Assembly: GCA_032622095.1 (NCBI GenBank)
Contig: CP136061.1
Span: 255,889,582 to 255,953,581 of the forward strand
DNA length: 64,000 nt
Source: Siphonodentalium dalli
Lineage: Eukaryota; Mollusca; Scaphopoda; Gadilida; Siphonodentaliidae
Direction: 5' to 3'
Within the stretch, counting starts at the first letter, position 1. Every line of letters begins with the position of its first letter. Position numbers and translations under genes: made by a program. Shown piece by piece: positions 59,417 through 64,000 of this stretch. The notes below the pieces were generated by a model, which did not search any database, was not told the origin of the DNA, and worked only from the letters and a program-made list of their open reading frames with translations.

Positions 59417-60149
59417 AATGTGGTCAATGCAACCGGTTCCAATGATATCCATATTTGTATAGTGGTATTGAGACAGACCGAAGATATTTTAGGCTGTTGA
59501 AGCTTTATTTGGGCGTTTTTGGCCGGTTTGTTGGGTAAATGGTTAATCCGCAAGCTCTCAATGTCTCGTTCTACGTTCTTGAAATCCGATATGCACATTA
59601 CAAACCTCCCATGTAACTGTGCAACCGTAATGTCCATCTGTTGTCCGAATGTTAGTAATTCGTCATAGTCAGCTTCTGTGAGAGAAACAACCGGGCATGG
59701 TCCGCTTAATGCAGGTATGTATACCGACCGGCATGTCCCGTTCAGTTGCGATATATCTGAGCTGATCGCCGTCACAGTTCCGTTCTCAGAGATTGCCAGT
59801 ATCTTCGATTCCCAATTCTTAATCTGTGGGATTGTTTCAGCTTGCACGTTCACAAATTCCACCGGGGTACACATGAGTTCGCAGAATAGTGTGTCGTCGA
59901 ACACGACGGAGAAGGAATTCCGATGCCATACACCGTGAGATACTATTATTCGGAGGCCTTTTTCTAAAGCATTTCGTTGGATACTGATGATAATCGATAG
60001 TTTCTCCTTATACCCGATCACTGCTTGAGTTCCACACGGAATTACCATCGGTATCTCTGATGTTAGCCTTGTAGCGCTTTCAAATGGATGCACACATTCT
60101 CCATCCTGCATGACGTAACCAGTGTTGCACGTGTCTTTCAAACACTTCC
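59417..60149 (-). pseudogene. Same receptor, ectodomain exon before helix 1
   Basis: An open frame of about 240 residues begins after a minus-strand acceptor (TATATTCTAG, exon from 60149, or AAG with exon from 60144). Early on it has CLKDTCNTGYVMQDGEC, an EGF-like cysteine pattern typical just after the cysteine-rich head of these receptors. A beta-rich stretch and CLNTTIQIWISLEP, the usual lead-in to helix 1, follow. Splicing at 59416 (GTGATG) to 59085 gives an uninterrupted TTLVNPDIIF. The 60144 acceptor keeps frame with the exon ending at 62147; the stronger-looking 60149 acceptor does not. This exon itself has no lesion, but the gene does elsewhere. Confidence 0.7.
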
Positions 60150-62146
60150 CTAGAATATATAGAATATATATCATTATTTCATACCTCCATTGCTGGAGAA
60201 GATAATTGTTTATGTCCGTGAGGGGGATTTTAGCATCTGGTGGGAGAGGCTCTGCCGAGTCCAATAGATGCCAAATCCCCCGAGCGGACATAAACAGTTT
60301 AAGCGACGACATTAGCTACATATTTTATTTATCCACCGCACAAAACTTGCCTTTTGTGAAGTAAATCTGTTATTTCCCTCAGTTTTACATTCGTTACTTC
60401 GATGACGCCATTACATTTATTAGGTAAACAAATGTGGGCTTGTGCAATCTGTATGTACGGCATTGAGAGGTTATCGAGAAAGAGCCGAGTCCGAGTTGAC
60501 ATTATTGTGTGACAGGGATGCTGGATAGCGGCTGGTATGGGGGTGGGCGAATCAGCGCATGTATCTTAGTATCTATAATCAGTGGCCTTATATTCGCATA
60601 TGGATCTTAGACTTGCATGGGTTCCACGATGTAAATTGGAACATGAGTACATCGCAGGCTCTTAAAATGACGAGCTTTGCGTTTACTGGTGAGTGGCGGT
60701 GTCAGAAATAAGACAATATAATTATATGGATCGATGCATGACTGCGACCATGCATTCACGCCGAGTTAAGCCTTGCACTGAGAGTAATGATCAGGCGGCG
60801 ATTTTTTTTAGGTGAGCCGAAATAGCACGTGTATTATCGACCATCGCTCTCTACGTATAGCAATAATCAAAATAAATCGGCGATGTCATCATGACATCAT
60901 GACAAACATAGGTCATTTTTCGATTCAAAGGGAAATTAAAAATATTTGTTAGAGTAACTTTTTTATTATTTTTATGCAGATGTATATATCTATCGGTTGT
61001 CATACCATGGATATATATATATAACTACGTTTTCATTAGCACACTCGCATTAAGGGGTGTCATCGTTACGGATGTGTATATCATATATACAGTATGCTGT
61101 ACTCAAGTCAACATTTATGTATATGCATGTCGCTATGATAGTATTCCTGTGTAAATGACGCTAGTGTATCAAATAAATAGATAGTATTATATAGTAATGG
61201 GCACATCCACCCTGTTTTGGGTGGATGTGCCTTCAACGAATTCATTAATATTACATATACTATAATATATTTATGTACCTGTTAAATGTGCTTTTGTCAT
61301 ATGTTTGTATTTAAATTTTGTATATCTCACATACCATGATTATTGGTTTATTGAGATTAAAGAATTGAATTTAAAATAAAAAAGAAGCAATGGTCATCGC
61401 ACCCCTGCAAAAATAAACATGACAAAAATTTGGACAGCCTTGAAAATCACGACATGGGCGTGGGCATTTAATGTCCAAAAAGCACCACGTGATAATGTTC
61501 CAACCATTTCGAATAGGATAATATTGTCACTAGACGCATTGCTTCCGAAATTTCAGCAACGAAAAGAAATCCAATTTTTTCCAGTCATGAACCGAAGGCA
61601 CTAACAGAAGCTGTCCATGCAAATAAAGATGTTTTGTTTTCTAAATTCAAAAGCACAGTTACAAATTCGTTGTAGATCTCTCCGTAATTGCAAAATAACA
61701 TAGGCCGCCACATTTGTGATCGATATGCCACTTATCACGTGGGTCTTAACTTTAAGATTATCTTAAGACACCTCACACCAGTCTTAAAGTTAAGACCAAA
61801 GTTAAGACCAGCTTAAGTTACGACATTGTTCGTGAAACGCACTTATTACTGAAGTTTGAACTTATGACCATCTTAAGTCCCAACTATGTCATAAGTTGCT
61901 TTCATGAAACAGGGCCCAGAGCCATACTAAGTACTTAGTTATGGTCTCACTCAAGATTATATCATATATTGTTATAAGTGAAACGATGTTGTACATATGA
62001 ATTATCATGATCGTGCGTAATTGTATTTTATGTTCGTTTTGTGTTGTACAATTATGTGGGGATAGAGACCCTTTGTAAGTTGCAAAACTTGTGTCTCAAT
62101 CCCGTTGCGATATTATGCAATAAATATGTTTACACTAAGTACTTAC
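60150..62146 (-). other. Receptor intron, ~2 kb
   Basis: Bounded by a consensus donor GTAAGT (62146-62141) and the acceptor near 60150. It contains an exact hairpin GGCACATCCACCC/GGGTGGATGTGCC at 61206-61238 and inverted GTCTTAACTTTAAGA/TCTTAAAGTTAAGAC at 61742-61790. The latter is followed by a TTTCATGAAACAGGGCCC end (about 61900) that looks like a short MITE. No gene is supported in it. Confidence 0.6.
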
Positions 62147-63079
62147 CAATACTTGGCTGTAGAATTGATTGTCGCCACACGTGCTATCTTCGGAATGGAG
62201 GAGAAACGTGAAGTTCAATAGAATACTGATAGTATTCACACTTCGTCTACCAGGCATCAGGCTTTGCAAACAGTTACCTTTCACATACTTACACCAAGCA
62301 CAAAATACATTGCGATACACATTACGGGATGCGTTGTGAAAAAACATCTTTACGTTTGGATAATAATAGGTTTCGCATAGACCTCTGAGATACTTATGAT
62401 AGTCGGCATCAGTGGGATCGTCTGAGCCTAGTAATCCAGCTATATCACCCAACAAAGTTTCTCTGCTCAAAATTGTATCCATGCTCAGTCGCTGAGCCAT
62501 AATATCGCTCGTGTTATAGTTCGCGCATGCGTATGCATCATCAGCGACTCTCCCATAGCACGGTAGAATGAACGTCCCTGCTGTCGGTACTATGGTCATT
62601 ACACATGTATTGTCTTTCTTCCTAATCAGTTGGTCGATTTCTCTTAATGGATCGTCTGCCTTGAAGATATCTCTTATCTGGTTGCATCGTTCGACTCTGA
62701 TCTCCCATGGGGTCGACCATTTAATACCGTTACACCGAGCACAGTATATATTTATGTACGTCACTTGTGTTGTTTGATCATATGTAGGTATCCCGCTGAC
62801 AATGGAATCGTCGTTCTGTTAGGCCGTAAAATGTGTGACACGTCATCAGTTTTGCCAGATAAAGGGCAGCCATATTTGGGGTGAGGGTTGTCTGATTTTC
62901 TTTTAGATCCATGCAACACGAACCATACGCCTGACACCCGCTTTGACATGAACAGATGATATGTTTCTGGTTGGTATCAATGCTCTGTTTCTCGCATGAT
63001 CCGGAATTCCGGGCCAGACATACGTCGTGTTCAAGAATAAATTTCTGAACGATGTCAGTTTTCTGTACATGGAAGATAT
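62147..63079 (-). pseudogene. Same receptor, cysteine-rich head exon with frameshift
   Basis: After acceptor TTTTTCAG (ending 63080) the frame gives HDVCLARNSGSCEK, then ICSCQSGCQAYGSCC. This C.C...C...GSCC cluster is like the N-terminal cysteine-rich module of many invertebrate secretin-type receptors. Near 62812 the frame must shift to continue as DDSIVSGIPTYDQTTQVTYI and then YCARCNGIKW, CYGRVADDAYAC and FCAWCKYVKGNC. This conserved Cys-rich region ends at donor GTAAGT. The shift is either a real lesion or an indel error. The signal-peptide exon should lie above 63079 but was not identified. Confidence 0.7.
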
Positions 63080-63838
63080 CTGAAAAATTCGAAACAAATA
63101 TCGATGAAAAAAACGCTGGTGAAAGTGACTAAGATTGGTGGTGAAAGCTGCATTGGTCACGCACTGTGACTCTGTTAGAATATATATCAGTCAACTAATA
63201 GAGGCTAAATAAGCCAATGTGACTAGCAATGTTAGTCAATATTACTAAGTTAGTAATGTAACTTAGTCAAACTAACTAAGTCACAATGTCATGTTTAGCA
63301 TCTATGTTAGTAAAATCAAATAAGGCACCATAGAAACATACCGACCGCTTGTGTATATTAATTGATCCAACCTGGTTTGCTGTCATAGCAACGACATTTA
63401 TGATACGAACATTTTCGCCGGAGTTATAACGCTAAATATTTATATGGACGGCCGACCAGATTGGTGGGATTATGAATATATTGATTCGACATCGTAATGC
63501 ATGGCTAACTATATTATTTCTTGGCCTGCATTACATGAAAGTAATATACTAAATAATGAGTAAATGTAACAAACGAAGGTTAAAGGGACGGGCGGCGTTC
63601 ATTGCATGTTATAATTAAGAAACAACATTATCATATTATGATAATTTCCTCAAGAATATACTAATGGTATAGCATAATGATGATATGAATGCGATATTAT
63701 TCACAAAACACGCTTTGTGTCCGAGAAAATACCAGTCGACTCTGTTGTTTAATTTATCGCAAAAAGTGCAGTGGATTGTTTATTAGCAGAGTCACGATAT
63801 TGCGTCATTTTCTTATCTAGATTCGCGCGCATTATACG
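63080..63838. other. Non-coding stretch upstream of the receptor
   Basis: AT-rich. CTTAGT/ACTAAG motifs recur around 63190-63320. A first exon may be hidden here. Confidence 0.4.
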
Positions 63839-64000
63839 CTGGGTTCGCGCTGCCACTAGCCAATGGCAAAAATAATTCACATTTGGCAAAAAATATTTTC
63901 ATTTGGCAAATTACTTTTTAATTCCTCAAGAAATTTGAAAAATATTGGTCAATCAATACAATTCATTTCAGGAAACTATCACAATATAATTATATTAGTT
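63839..64000. mobile_element. Start of a second hAT-like element, cut by the window end
   Basis: CTGGGTTCGCGCTGCCACTA followed by spaced CATTTGGCAAA motifs matches the layout of the right end of the element at 5088-6392 read outward-in (CAGTGTTCACGCTG, then TGGCTAA repeats). It is a related but different family member. Confidence 0.55.

Noticed and set aside
61206-61238. GC-rich hairpin in the receptor intron considered as a terminator or histone-type stem-loop
   Set aside because: No T tract, wrong stem sequence for histone mRNA, and inside an intron.

Overview
The window looks like repeat-rich nuclear DNA from an invertebrate animal, most likely a marine lophotrochozoan such as a bivalve; the taxon is an inference. 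The signs are genes split by GT-AG introns, long AT-rich non-coding stretches, CR1/L2-like LINE tails ending in (ATT)n, a tRNA-derived SINE, Ty3/gypsy debris, many hairpin-ended MITEs and several satellite arrays. There are no bacterial operons, no CRISPR array and no rRNA.

Three host genes are supported, each only in part. (1) 11512-12339 (+) is the large terminal exon of a CCDC51/MITOK-type mitochondrial inner-membrane protein. (2) 45641-46575 (+) is the main exon of a GT11 alpha-1,2-fucosyltransferase-like type II membrane enzyme. (3) 63079-58280 (-) is a secretin/adhesion-type seven-helix receptor with a cysteine-rich ectodomain. It is spread over three exons and carries two apparent frameshifts, so it may be a pseudogene.

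Layout. 1-430: end of a hairpin-ended hAT-like MITE (family A). 1040-4560: ~160-bp satellite with a 647-bp four-monomer higher-order repeat. 5088-6392: hAT element with perfect 14-bp ends and an 8-bp target duplication. 6.4-10.6 kb: degenerate tandem repeats, including a 61-bp satellite. 10.9-15.4 kb: the CCDC51 exon, a diverged duplicate of its upstream region, and a 60-bp tandem array that appears to derive from its coding sequence. 16.2-35.4 kb: a nested block of inverted repeats. In it a nearly new LTR element (21196-31280) has inserted into an inverted copy of a 16-19 kb repeat family, and that LTR element carries a 4.9-kb foldback element (23421-28287) with arms made of 180-bp units. 37.4-44 kb: LINE 3' end, PIF/Harbinger-like MITE and a 29-bp satellite. 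45.1-47.5 kb: SINE, the fucosyltransferase exon and a 52-bp array that starts inside its last codons. 48.3-49.6 kb: two tandem arrays, one packed with nuclear-receptor half-sites. 50.4-57.4 kb: foldback MITE, LINE and gypsy fragments, and several copies of hairpin-ended MITE family B. 58.3-63.1 kb: the receptor, one of whose introns is almost entirely a family B MITE. 63.8-64.0 kb: start of a second hAT-like element.

The three genes are unrelated in function. The main story is genome dynamics: nested insertion, foldback structures, and tandem arrays seeded from coding DNA.
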